NCBI RefSeq assembly: GCF_038024855.1 | Contig: NZ_CP139089.1 | Span: 3,196,501-3,260,500, forward strand | Direction of reading: 5' to 3' | From: Methylocella tundrae | GTDB lineage: Bacteria; Pseudomonadota; Alphaproteobacteria; Rhizobiales; Beijerinckiaceae | Length of the DNA stretch: 64,000 bases | Shown: piece after piece, positions 18,057 through 25,947 of the stretch | Layout of the letters: each line of letters opens with the position of its first letter | How positions within the stretch are numbered: the first letter of the stretch is position 1 | Translations under genes and position numbers: made by a program | The notes under the pieces: model-generated | The model's database searches: none | Told to the model about the DNA's origin: nothing | Seen by the model: the letters and a program-made list of their open reading frames with translations, nothing else

Positions 18057-19316
18057 TCAGACCAGCTTTAGCAAAATATGCCGCTTGCGGCCGAGCGAGA
18101 GTTTGACGACGCCCTTTACGGCGGCGGCGGGCGCGATCACGGCGCGCTCGTCGGAGATTACTTCATCATTGACCCTGAGGCCGCCGCCCTTGATCTGGCG
18201 GCGCGCTTCGCTCGTCGACGCGACGAGCCCCGCCTTGACGAAGGCGGCGAGAACGCCGAGCCCGGCCTCGATCTCGCTGGCTGCGATCTCGACCGAGGGA
18301 AGGCTTTCCGCCAGCGCCCCTTCTTCGAAAGTTTTGCGCGCGGCCTCTGACGCAGAAAGAGCGGCCTCCCGCCCATGCACCATGGCGGTCGCCTCGGTCG
18401 CCAGCACTTTCTTGGCCTCATTAATCTCGGCCCCGCCAAGGGCTTCAAGCTTTGCGATCTCGTCCAGGGGCAACTCGGTGAACAGTTTCAAGAACCGCCC
18501 GACGTCGCGATCCTCGCAATTGCGCCAGAACTGCCAATAGTCGAACACAGGCAAAAGGCTTTCGTCGAGCCAAACCGCGCCTTGCGCCGTCTTGCCCATT
18601 TTGGCGCCGGAGGCGGTGGTCAAGAGCGGCGAGGTCAAGGCGTAGAGCTGCGCCGTGCCGAGCCGGCGGCCGAGGTCGAGCCCGGTGATGATATTGCCCC
18701 ACTGGTCCGAGCCGCCCATCTGCAAGATCGCGCCGGAACGGCGAAAAAGTTCGACGAAATCATAGGCCTGAAGGCACATGTAGTTGAATTCGAGGAAGGA
18801 CAGCTCATGCTCGCGTTCGAGGCGCGTCTTGACCGAATCCATGGCCAGCATGCGATTGACGGAGAAATGCCGGCCGATGTCGCGCAAAAAATCGATGTAG
18901 TTGAGGCTCGATAGCCATTCGGCGTTGTCTGGCATGATCGCGTCTTTTGGCCCCTCGCCAAAAGTCAGAAACTTCGAGAAGACGCGCTTGATGCCGTTCT
19001 TATTGTCCTCGATCGCCTCGAGCGTCAGGATTTTCCGGCTTTCGTCCTTGCCGGACGGATCGCCGACCCGCGTCGTGCCGCCGCCCATCAGCGCGATCGG
19101 CTTGCCGCCGGTCTTTTGCAGCCAGCGCAGCATCATGATCTGCACCAGCGAGCCGACATGGAGCGAGGGCGCGGTGCAGTCAAACCCGATATAGGCGACG
19201 AGTTCGCCGGACTTCGCCTTGGCGTCAAGCCCGGCAAGGTCTGAGCATTGATGCAGATAGCCGCGCTCGATTAGGGCGCGCAGAAAATCGGAGGCGGGCG
19301 AGAAATCGTCGGACAT
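18057..19316 (-). CDS. tyrS: Tyrosyl-tRNA synthetase
   Basis: Class I aminoacyl-tRNA synthetase that charges tRNA-Tyr. ATG at 19316 follows CAGGATAAAC and gives 419 residues, the normal size. The HIGH-class motif appears as HVGS (53-56), with [20 protein letters not shown] after it and the KMSKS-class loop as KMGKT (about 239-243). The last 60 residues form an S4 RNA-binding domain ([19 protein letters not shown]). A longer start at 19406 would add 30 residues without match. In many Rhizobiales tyrS stands beside anmK; here two other genes lie between them. Confidence 0.97.
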   Translation of the reverse strand: MSDDFSPASDFLRALIERGYLHQCSDLAGLDAKAKSGELVAYIGFDCTAPSLHVGSLVQIMMLRWLQKTGGKPIALMGGGTTRVGDPSGKDESRKILTLEAIEDNKNGIKRVFSKFLTFGEGPKDAIMPDNAEWLSSLNYIDFLRDIGRHFSVNRMLAMDSVKTRLEREHELSFLEFNYMCLQAYDFVELFRRSGAILQMGGSDQWGNIITGLDLGRRLGTAQLYALTSPLLTTASGAKMGKTAQGAVWLDESLLPVFDYWQFWRNCEDRDVGRFLKLFTELPLDEIAKLEALGGAEINEAKKVLATEATAMVHGREAALSASEAARKTFEEGALAESLPSVEIAASEIEAGLGVLAAFVKAGLVASTSEARRQIKGGGLRVNDEVISDERAVIAPAAAVKGVVKLSLGRKRHILLKLV

Positions 19317-19318
19317 GT

Positions 19319-19552
19319 TTATCCTGCTGGCGCAAAGCGCCCAATGTCGGGCGCGGGCGGGCCGTCGGCGAGGGCGAGGTTTAAGGGCAGTGAGAGATGA
19401 AGGCAATGTCGCGCGTGCTCTTCGATCGGCAAACCTCCGCCTTGCAATAGAAACTTGATCCGCCCCCGGTTTGGAAGCCAGAATGCAAAGCTGCGCCTGA
19501 GCCCCCAGTCGCGCAGCCGGATGATCTCGACTCCGCGCCGGACGCCCATGCT
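19319..19552 (-). CDS. Possible small hypothetical protein upstream of tyrS
   Basis: An open frame of about 77 residues from ATG at 19549 region, ending three bases before the tyrS start, in the same direction. Codon third positions are mostly G or C, as in real genes here, and it would be translationally coupled to tyrS. There is no recognisable family: a basic N-terminal half with [20 protein letters not shown] and a Pro-rich end. The start is uncertain within about 15 bases. It may equally be tyrS leader sequence. Confidence 0.25.
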   Translation of the reverse strand, partial: SMGVRRGVEIIRLRDWGLRRSFAFWLPNRGRIKFLLQGGGLPIEEHARHCLHLSLPLNLALADGPPAPDIGRFAPAG

Positions 19553-19605
19553 TATGCCTGCCAAGATTTCAATTCGTCGATCATGGATTTATTGGAGCTT
19601 AGCCA

Positions 19606-20523
19606 ATGGCCCCGCCTCCCGTCACACCAGTCCCGTTGCTAAATTACCCTGACGCTTCGGTCAGCGACTATCGTTTCGCGCTCAACTCTGAGGGCGATCA
19701 GATCATTTTCGAGCGCTCAGTGAACAAGAGCCCGGCTGTTCTGTTCTACGCGGCTTTGAACAGCCCCATTCAGCCTTCGCTGTTTCCACCGAACTCGCAT
19801 TACAACTCCGCCACTCGTCCGGACTGGTCCTGGTCTAATGGCCAAATCGCGTTTTGCATCGACGGCGGCATCGTCATAACCGACGCGGACGGCTCAAATG
19901 TCTCGTTTCTTTCGTCCACGAAAGGAATGATCTATCCGGCCTGGTATCCGAACGTCCCCGCCCTCGCGGTGATGAACAACAACCCGGCCCCCAATCCGCA
20001 TACGTCGGTCATCAGCGGTTCTGGCGAGCTTGATATTCCCGTCGTCGCCGGTACGACGGTCTGGGCGGGCATGCCCTCGGTCAATCCGCAAAACCCGCAA
20101 CAATTCGCCTTCGCCGGCCAATATATCGGCAGCCAGATAAAGTATAATCAAGATACGAACTATATCTGGTTCGTCGACAGAGGGCAGGATCCCGTCGTCA
20201 TCCGGCCGCTCGACAAGAACGCAAACGTCACAGGGCCGTTTGAAGCGGCCTATCAGGGGCGCGCGCCATGGTGGTCGCCGGACGGAAACTGGATCGCTTT
20301 TGAATCAAACCGCGACGCCCCGGCAAATTCCGGCCATTACGCCATTTATGTTCAGGACTCTGGCGGCGTGAATTCAGCCATGCAGGTCACGGACTATAAA
20401 TATAACGGCAATCATCCAAAATGGTTTGCGAATGGAACCGGGCTCGTCGCAACGCTGCTTCAGGCGCCGCCGGCGCCGCAAAGAGGACTCTACAGTCTCG
20501 ACGTCTCGGCCTTCGTCGGCTGA
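19606..20523 (+). CDS. TolB-like beta-propeller protein (PD40 repeats)
   Basis: A protein of 305 residues without a signal peptide, built of WD40-like PD40 repeats. The clearest repeat is WWSPDGNWIAFESNRD (about residues 223-238), and weaker ones are DYRFALNSEGDQIIFER (about 21-37) and RPDWSWSNGQIAFCIDGG (about 69-86); DITDADGSN-like strands lie between. Such propellers bind proteins or ligands, as in TolB and DPP-type sensor domains, but the partner is unknown here. GGAGC lies eight bases before the ATG. Codon use is less GC-biased than neighbouring genes (many AAT, TAT and AAC), which may mean recent arrival. It sits between tyrS and anmK. Confidence 0.75.
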   Translation: MAPPPVTPVPLLNYPDASVSDYRFALNSEGDQIIFERSVNKSPAVLFYAALNSPIQPSLFPPNSHYNSATRPDWSWSNGQIAFCIDGGIVITDADGSNVSFLSSTKGMIYPAWYPNVPALAVMNNNPAPNPHTSVISGSGELDIPVVAGTTVWAGMPSVNPQNPQQFAFAGQYIGSQIKYNQDTNYIWFVDRGQDPVVIRPLDKNANVTGPFEAAYQGRAPWWSPDGNWIAFESNRDAPANSGHYAIYVQDSGGVNSAMQVTDYKYNGNHPKWFANGTGLVATLLQAPPAPQRGLYSLDVSAFVG

Positions 20524-20622
20524 GGTTCGCCACGGAAAGCGCTCCAGCCTACGGGAGCCTCAAGGAGCCGCCGCCTGAGCGGCTCCGGGGATGCCGAGAT
20601 GCGTTCCCAACGACCGGCGCCT

Positions 20623-21192
20623 CTACGCTTTGGGCTCGGGAACTGGCACGTCAAACGTGTTCAGCGTGACTGAAACCAGACAATAGAGCCCGACGAGATA
20701 GGACAATTCCGCCGCGCCATGCTGGCCGAAAGCCTCGACCGCGGTGTTATAGGTCAGCTCCGGCAGCGTGCCGCCCCTGACCAGCGCGCTCGCGAAATCA
20801 TAGGCGATCGCCTCGTGCCGCGTCAGATCGTTGGGGCGCTGCCCCGCGACGATGGTGGCGAGCTTTTCATCCGATAATCCACGCAATTCGCCGACGAGAA
20901 CGTGGGCGTAAATCTCATAGGCCGAGTTGAAATGCGCGCCTGTCACCAGAATGGCGACCTCGCGCGCCGCCCTCGGCAGCGAGGGATTATCAGCCAGCGC
21001 CTTGACAAGCTCCCAGCTCGGCTTGCCGAAAACCGGCTCATGCAGCCAGGGATTCCACGGCCCGGCCAGCGCGCCATCTTCGCGAACTGCGACGAAGCCT
21101 TTGAAATTCTTGGCGATGCCCTCGCTCATATCATTGTAAAGGGCGCGCTGCTCTGGGGTGAGTTCGGAAGGAGGAATGAGCGGAAGGCGCAT
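20623..21192 (-). CDS. Carboxymuconolactone decarboxylase-like protein
   Basis: AhpD/CMD-fold protein of 189 residues. ATG at 21192 follows CGGAG at eight bases. The middle part matches the CMD fold: WELVKALADNPSLPRAAREVAILVTGAHFNSAYEIYAHVLVGELRGLSDEKLATI, with the helix containing His at the active-site end. The Cys-x2-Cys pair of AhpD peroxidase-type members is absent (Gly-Ala-His-Phe in that place), so a thiol peroxidase role is unlikely. The biochemical role is unknown. It is on the same strand as anmK, 81 bases downstream of it. Confidence 0.85.
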   Translation of the reverse strand: MRLPLIPPSELTPEQRALYNDMSEGIAKNFKGFVAVREDGALAGPWNPWLHEPVFGKPSWELVKALADNPSLPRAAREVAILVTGAHFNSAYEIYAHVLVGELRGLSDEKLATIVAGQRPNDLTRHEAIAYDFASALVRGGTLPELTYNTAVEAFGQHGAAELSYLVGLYCLVSVTLNTFDVPVPEPKA

Positions 21193-21273
21193 GAGGGCTC
21201 CGTTAAATGATCGCGTCCCCGGACCGGGGGGACGCACCAGCCTAAGCCGCGATCACATCATTTCGATGGCGCC

Positions 21274-22383
21274 TCACCGCACGGGACGCGCGATGAGGCC
21301 GCCCGCCAGCGGCGCGTCGATTCCGGTGGTCTGCGGGAAGGTAATGGGCAAATTTTTCTGCCGCCGCACCGCCATATAGGCAAAGGCTTGCGCCTCCATG
21401 GCGTCGATCGACCAGCCGAAAGCGTCGGCGTCGGCGACGCGGCACGGCAGGCGAGCGGAAAGCTCCGCCATGAGCGTCGGATTGCGCGCGCCGCCGCCAC
21501 AGATCACAGCGATGGCCGGGCGCTGGGGCATGAGATCGAGGGCGCGGGCGATCGCCGCCGCGGAGAACGCCGTCAGCGTTCTCGCCGCGTCCTCGGTGGC
21601 GAGCGAGGCGACGGCGGCCGCCGAAAACGCATTGCGATCGAGCGACTTTGGCGGGGCCAGCGCAAAGAAGGGATGCGCCAGCAGATCCTTGAGAATTTTC
21701 TCATCGGCCCTGCCCCGCGCGGCGGTGGCGCCGTCGCGGTCGATAGCAACGCCTTTGCGGAGCAGCATCAGGTCGTCGATAAGGGCGTTGCCGGGGCCGG
21801 CGTCGCAAGCGATCGGCTCCCGCTCCCTCTCGATAAAGGTCACATTGGCGACGCCGCCGATGTTGATCACCGCGACAGGCTCGGCAAAGCCCGTCGCCCT
21901 GACGAGCGCGCTGTGAAACACCGGCACAAGCGGCGCGCCCTGGCCGCCGCGCAACACATCCGCCGCGCGAAAATCATAGACCACGTCATGCCCAAGGCTT
22001 CGCGCCAGCGCCGCGCCGTCGCCAATCTGGACGGTCAGCCGCTTCTCTGGCCGGTGGAGCACGGTCTGCCCGTGAAAGCCGATGACGTCGATTGTCTTGC
22101 CGTCAACGCCCTGCGCGTCAAGAAAGCGCCGCACCGCCTCGCAATGGCGCTGCGTCACCATGGCTTCCGCGCTGGCCAGAGCGCCCGGACGCGCGCGGCG
22201 GTCATGCAGCGGCGCGGCGTCGGCGATGGCCGCCCGCAGCAGCGCGCGATCCTCGTCCTGATAGGGCAGAAACCCCGAGCCGCGGAACGAAATCTCGGCT
22301 TCTCCATCGGTTTCGATCAAGGCGACGTCGACCCCATCCATGGAGGTTCCGCTCATCAGGCCGATCGTCCGAACCATTGTCAT
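21274..22383 (-). CDS. anmK: Anhydro-N-acetylmuramic acid kinase
   Basis: Phosphorylates 1,6-anhydro-MurNAc while opening its ring, giving MurNAc-6-phosphate in cell-wall recycling. The 369 residues begin with the family signature TIGLMSGTSMDGVDVAL (phosphate-binding loop), followed by GFHGQTVLHRP (about 95-105), VVYDFRAADVLRGGQGAPLVP (about 130-150) and the ADP-binding VICGGGARNPTLM near residue 310, all of the ASKHA kinase fold. The start is chosen as ATG at 22383, five bases after GGGAGG; ATG at 22377 is the alternative. MurQ, the next enzyme, is not in the window. Confidence 0.95.
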   Translation of the reverse strand: MTMVRTIGLMSGTSMDGVDVALIETDGEAEISFRGSGFLPYQDEDRALLRAAIADAAPLHDRRARPGALASAEAMVTQRHCEAVRRFLDAQGVDGKTIDVIGFHGQTVLHRPEKRLTVQIGDGAALARSLGHDVVYDFRAADVLRGGQGAPLVPVFHSALVRATGFAEPVAVINIGGVANVTFIEREREPIACDAGPGNALIDDLMLLRKGVAIDRDGATAARGRADEKILKDLLAHPFFALAPPKSLDRNAFSAAAVASLATEDAARTLTAFSAAAIARALDLMPQRPAIAVICGGGARNPTLMAELSARLPCRVADADAFGWSIDAMEAQAFAYMAVRRQKNLPITFPQTTGIDAPLAGGLIARPVR

Positions 22384-22570
22384 CATCGCCTCCCGGATTG
22401 GCGTCCCGCCAACATAAACTGCAAACACGCTTCAGCGCCGGCCACGCCCGCAAGAGACCATAACATCGTGTGAGCGCGCACCGACATCATCATTGTTCAA
22501 TCGGATGATCGCTGTCGATCCACCTGCGAAAAGCGACCGGGTCGAGCTGGCTGAGTCAAGGAGATTTGAG

Positions 22571-23191
22571 ATGTCCGATGAATTCAAGCTCCGCCTCAAA
22601 GTCCTGAGCGCCCTGAATTCGAAAGCCTGTGGCGCGATCGCATTTCAGGCGGCGGGCATTTCGGTCATGGGTTATCATTACGGTTACCTCGCTGACCTTG
22701 TCGCCCAATACTGCGTCGATATTAAATTCGGCGTCGTCGATCCAGCGGCCTCGGCCGAATATGATCACACGACGGATACGCTGAGGTTCAGCAATCGAAA
22801 CCTCGGATTTTACGCTACGCCCAGCGGTCGCGCGCAGATCATTCACGAGGGCACCCATGCGTTGATCGACGCCACCCACCCCGGCAAACCCGTGCGGCGC
22901 TCCGATAATGAATTTATATGCTGGCTTGCCCAGACGATCTATTCACTGCTCGCTGGCGACAGCGTCAGGCGGGATGGAGATTTTCACGGCTCTCTTTTCG
23001 CCATCGCCAGCGATGCGGTCAGAAAAAGAGACGGCGTTTTCGTGGTCGATCCGCAAGCCGTCAGCTTTGTCGGCGCCATCCTTCGGAGCGCCGACGCCCT
23101 ACGGGCAAAAAAGGCCGGGAAGACGGTTCCCGATATCGAGTTGATGAATGGAATCCGCTGTCCGCGTCCACCGGCGATGGAGCCGGATTAG
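22571..23191 (+). CDS. Unknown protein with a zinc-protease-like HExxH motif
   Basis: No family recognised. The protein of 206 residues has AAGGAG ten bases before its ATG and no signal peptide. Residues 90-98 read QIIHEGTHAL... with His92, Glu93 and His96 forming a textbook HExxH zinc site on a predicted helix; Glu114 (in DNEFICWLAQ), eighteen residues after His96, is a candidate third ligand on the next helix. The preceding strand region (about 60-80, DHTTDTLRFSNRN) resembles the edge strand of zincin folds. This pattern suggests a small intracellular metallopeptidase or a degenerate one. It stands alone: anmK lies divergently upstream and family B and A repeats follow the stop codon. Confidence 0.7.
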   Translation: MSDEFKLRLKVLSALNSKACGAIAFQAAGISVMGYHYGYLADLVAQYCVDIKFGVVDPAASAEYDHTTDTLRFSNRNLGFYATPSGRAQIIHEGTHALIDATHPGKPVRRSDNEFICWLAQTIYSLLAGDSVRRDGDFHGSLFAIASDAVRKRDGVFVVDPQAVSFVGAILRSADALRAKKAGKTVPDIELMNGIRCPRPPAMEPD

Positions 23192-23270
23192 AGCATATTC
23201 CGGTCAGATCGGTTCGATCTGATCGACAAGAATATGCTCAAGCTTTTGAATCTGGAGCGATTGCTGATCG
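23190..23270. repeat. Dispersed palindromic repeat, family B, copy 2
   Basis: Overlaps the stop codon of the HExxH gene by two bases. AGAGCATATTC to GAATATGCTC with an internal GATCAGATC-type palindrome; about 58 bases match the copy at 4762 apart from one substitution and one extra T. The tails (AAGCTTTTGAATCTGGAGCG) also resemble each other. Confidence 0.75.
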
Positions 23271-23305
23271 ATCGAATGACTCCATTCGATCAAAAAAGAG
23301 CAGGT

Positions 23306-23395
23306 GCGTTCAGGCGCAATCGCATTCCGCTCTTTAAGCCTTTGTTTTACTGCATGCCGCCGGCCCGAAAAGCCTGCGACTTTCCGGCATCATGC
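23306..23395. repeat. Dispersed palindromic repeat, family A, long form
   Basis: A 90-base element running GCGTTCAGGCGCAATCGCAT, a T-rich middle, then GCATGCCGCC to GGCATCATGC. Its reverse-complement counterpart lies at 48210-48296: both have GCGTTCAGG(C/T)GCAA(C/T)CGCAT at one end, a CTTT(A)AG(T/C)C(T)TTTG-like middle and the family A palindrome at the other. The palindrome core proper is 23352-23395. Confidence 0.7.
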
Positions 23396-23396
23396 G

Positions 23397-24086
23397 TTAG
23401 CGCCGTTCCGCCGGCTCGCTGCGGGTCGGCGTCGGCAGGCGCGGCGGATTGCCGAGGCGGCGATCGAGATAGATGCCGACTTCCTCGATCAGAGGCTCGA
23501 CGCAATTTTCGAAGAAATGATTGGCGCCGGGAATCACGGCATGCTCGATCAATATGCCCTTTTGCGTCTTCAGCTTCTCGATGAGTCCGGTGACTTCCTT
23601 CAAAGGCGCCACGCGGTCCTGGTCGCCATGCACGAAGAGGCCCGAGGAGGGGCAGGGGGCGAGGAAGGAGAAATCGAAGCGGTTGGCGGGCGGCGCGATC
23701 GAAATGAATCCTTCGATCTCCGGACGGCGCATCAGAAGCTGCATGCCGATCCAGGAGCCGAAGGAGATGCCGGCGATCCAGCAGGCCCGGGCTTCCGGAT
23801 TGATCGCCTGCGCCCAGTCGAGCGCCGCGGCGGCGTCCGACAATTCCCCCTGGCCGTGATCGAAGCCGCCCTGGCTGCGCCCGACGCCGCGGAAATTGAA
23901 CCGCAGGACCGCGAAGCCGCGCTCGGCGAAAGCATAATAGAGGTTGTAGACGATCTGATTATTCATCGTCCCGCCGAATTGCGGGTGGGGATGCAAAATA
24001 ATGGCGATCGGCGCGCCACGTACGGTCGAGGGGTGAAACCGACCCTCGATGCGGCCGGCCGGACCGTTAAACATTACCTCGGGCAT
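23397..24086 (-). CDS. Alpha/beta hydrolase
   Basis: Serine hydrolase fold of 229 residues, of the group annotated as dienelactone-hydrolase-like or COG2945 hydrolases. It shows the oxyanion segment LHPHPQFGGTMNN (about 31-43), the nucleophile elbow GISFGSW (Ser at about residue 107), an Asp in VHGDQDRVAPL (about 152-162) and the catalytic His in PGANHFFEN (about 183-191). The substrate is unknown. A gene of this kind precedes the suf operon in many Rhizobiales, usually divergently oriented as here. The start ATG at 24086 has no strong ribosome-binding site. Confidence 0.9.
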   Translation of the reverse strand: MPEVMFNGPAGRIEGRFHPSTVRGAPIAIILHPHPQFGGTMNNQIVYNLYYAFAERGFAVLRFNFRGVGRSQGGFDHGQGELSDAAAALDWAQAINPEARACWIAGISFGSWIGMQLLMRRPEIEGFISIAPPANRFDFSFLAPCPSSGLFVHGDQDRVAPLKEVTGLIEKLKTQKGILIEHAVIPGANHFFENCVEPLIEEVGIYLDRRLGNPPRLPTPTRSEPAERR

Positions 24087-24391
24087 CTTTGCTCCATGAT
24101 CAGGGTTTGAATTTTTCCGCGGCGAGCGTTTTTACGCCAGAACCCCGCCACGCTTTGGCGCTCCATCAACGCGCCGGACCTTGCGGCATGATCGTTTCCA
24201 CCACGCCGCCTATTTTTCGTTATCGTCCATGATTTCTCTCAAAAAACGGCGGCGCGGAGGCGCTCGCCTTCCGTGTTCGGCGCGTCATTCGCTGTCTGCA
24301 AGCAAACACGCCCTCGTTCGCAAGCAAGCTCGCAGGCGTCCCGCTTCCGGGGTCTGGCCGAAGCGGGCGACGATGGGCGCCCGGCTCATCC

Positions 24392-24420
24392 TTGACTTGC
24401 CTCCCGCGCGACCCCTAAAT
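24392..24420 (+). promoter_or_regulatory. Predicted sigma-70 promoter of a possible small RNA or suf leader
   Basis: TTGACT at 24392-24397, a 17-base spacer, and CTAAAT at 24415-24420. This is close to consensus and is the best promoter match in the gap. Transcription would begin near 24427. Confidence 0.5.
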
Positions 24421-24426
24421 GGAGAG

Positions 24427-24596
24427 GGCCCTTTTGTCGTCAAAACCAGAGCGCCGCAGATCAACTCCAGACGCTCCTTTGTCTCATGTGAGCCCGAGAA
24501 GGGTCCTTCGGGATCCCGAAAAGCGCCCGAGCAGGTTCTTGGCGACCTCGCCAAATGAGGCTCATTTGGCCCCCCGAGGCGAATACTCGCCTTTTT
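24427..24596 (+). ncRNA. Candidate small RNA or attenuated leader upstream of suf
   Basis: The stretch between the predicted start near 24427 and the terminator at 24596 is about 170 bases, without a convincing open frame. It contains several short palindromes (GAGGGCCCTT, CGGGATCCCG), a 10-base perfect hairpin (24550-24559 with 24561-24570) and the terminator hairpin. It does not resemble 6S, tmRNA, RNase P or SRP RNA in any signature I could recognise. It could be an independent sRNA or the leader of the cysteine desulfurase gene 80 bases downstream. Confidence 0.35.
24550..24596 (+). terminator. Tandem hairpins with a T run
   Basis: First hairpin: GCCAAATGAG (24550-24559) and CTCATTTGGC (24561-24570). 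Second: AGGCGA (24577-24582), loop ATAC, TCGCCT (24587-24592), then TTTT to 24596. The second is a canonical intrinsic terminator on the plus strand. Nothing coding ends just upstream, so it must terminate a non-coding transcript or attenuate the suf operon. Confidence 0.65.
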
Positions 24597-24675
24597 AGCA
24601 CGTTCGCCCCAAAGGATTGCAAGCACTTTAGGCGAATGAGCGAGAATTTGTCTCTTTAAACAGGATGATGCCGCC

Positions 24676-25857
24676 GTGCCGCCGCGCGCCTATCTCGACC
24701 ATAACGCCACGACGCCTTTGCATCCGGCGGCGCTTGAGGCTATGCGCGCGGTCTTGGCGAGGCCTGGCAACGCCTCTTCCGTTCACGCCGAAGGGCGCGC
24801 GGCCCGGGCCGCGATCGAGAACGCCCGGCTTGAGCTTGGCGCTTTCGTCAATGCGCCCGCGAAGGCGATCATTTTCACGTCGGGCGGCACGGAAGCGCTC
24901 AATCTGGCGCTGACGCCCTCGATCGACGGAGCCGATGGTCCTCGCCCGTTCGACCGTCTGCTCATCGGCGCCGCGGAACATTCTGCCGTTCTAAACGGTC
25001 ATCGCTTTCCGGCCGATCGCGCCGAGATCGTTGCGCTGGCCGGCGACGGCGCGCTCGACCTTGAGGCGCTGGGCGCCGCGCTCGCGCGCCACAAAGGGGA
25101 GCGCGTCATGCTGGCGCTGCAGGCCGCCAATAATGAGACGGGCGTCATCCAGCCGGTGGCGGCCGCGGCGGAGCTCGTCCATGCCGCCGGCGGATTTGTC
25201 CTCTGCGACGCCGTGCAGGCCGCCGGCAAGATCGATTGCGACATGACGCGGCTCGGCGCGGACGCGCTCGTTCTCTCGGCGCATAAATTTGGCGGCCCTC
25301 AGGGCGTCGGCGCGCTTTGTTTTGCCTCTCCGGCTTCCCATATAAGGGCCACGATGATTCGCGGCGGCGGTCAGGAGCGCGGGCTCCGCGCGGGCACCGA
25401 GAATGTCGCGGCGATCGCCGGGATGGCGGCGGCTTTGCGGATTTCGGCGGAGCGGTTGCGGCGGCAGAGCGAAGTTTTGGCCTCCTGGCGCGACCGTCTT
25501 GAGGCCGAAGTCTCGCGCATCGCGCCCGACGCGGCGTTTTTCGGAGCGGCGCGGGAACGGTTGCCGAATACCTCGTGCTTTGCTGTTCCCGGGATTGAGG
25601 CACAGGTTTTGCTCATGTGTCTTGATGTCGAAGGCGTCGCGGTCTCGTCCGGGTCTGCCTGTTCGTCCGGAAAGGTAAAGCGCTCCCACGTCTTGACGGC
25701 GATGGGCGTCGCGCCAAACTTGGCGAACGGAGCAATTCGGGTCAGTCTGGGCTGGGATTCGTCTGAGGACGATTGCGCATTGTTCGTCAAGGCGCTCGAA
25801 AAGGCGGTTCGCTCTCTCAAGGCGAGACTGCCGGGAGCGCCAGGTCAGGCAGCGTGA
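24676..25857 (+). CDS. Cysteine desulfurase, NifS/IscS type (first desulfurase of the suf operon)
   Basis: PLP enzyme that takes sulfur from cysteine as a persulfide for Fe-S cluster assembly. It starts with GTG at 24676 (MPPRAYLDHNATTPL) nine bases after AGGATG; the nearby ATG codons are in another frame. The 393 residues show the group I layout: NNETG (about 154-158), the PLP-lysine segment VLSAHKFGGPQGVGAL (about 198-213), GGGQERGLRAGT (about 231-242) and the catalytic Cys loop SSGSACSSGKVKRSHVL (about 325-341). SufS further down the same operon is of the group II kind, so the operon encodes two distinct desulfurases. Confidence 0.95.
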   Translation: MPPRAYLDHNATTPLHPAALEAMRAVLARPGNASSVHAEGRAARAAIENARLELGAFVNAPAKAIIFTSGGTEALNLALTPSIDGADGPRPFDRLLIGAAEHSAVLNGHRFPADRAEIVALAGDGALDLEALGAALARHKGERVMLALQAANNETGVIQPVAAAAELVHAAGGFVLCDAVQAAGKIDCDMTRLGADALVLSAHKFGGPQGVGALCFASPASHIRATMIRGGGQERGLRAGTENVAAIAGMAAALRISAERLRRQSEVLASWRDRLEAEVSRIAPDAAFFGAARERLPNTSCFAVPGIEAQVLLMCLDVEGVAVSSGSACSSGKVKRSHVLTAMGVAPNLANGAIRVSLGWDSSEDDCALFVKALEKAVRSLKARLPGAPGQAA

Positions 25858-25947
25858 CGTTACGCCGCTGAGGCGGCGGACGAAGCCCGGACTAGGGTTG
25901 AGGTCTGAACCGGCGGTCCTTGAAACCGGCAGGGTGAGGAGAGTGTT

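Larger units (their letters stand above)
24087..24675. other. 589-base gap before the suf operon
   Basis: No protein-coding gene could be supported. It contains a good sigma-70-type promoter at 24392-24420 and a tandem hairpin with a T run ending at 24596, reported separately. The stretch 24290-24340 has CAAGCAAAC/CAAGCAAGC repeats. The suf promoter for the gene starting at 24676 must lie between 24597 and 24660 or upstream if the hairpins are read through. Confidence 0.5.

Noticed and set aside
24285..24626. A 113-codon minus-strand frame in the gap before suf
   Set aside because: No ribosome-binding site, no domain, and it runs through palindromes and a plus-strand terminator; a non-coding role of the region is more likely.
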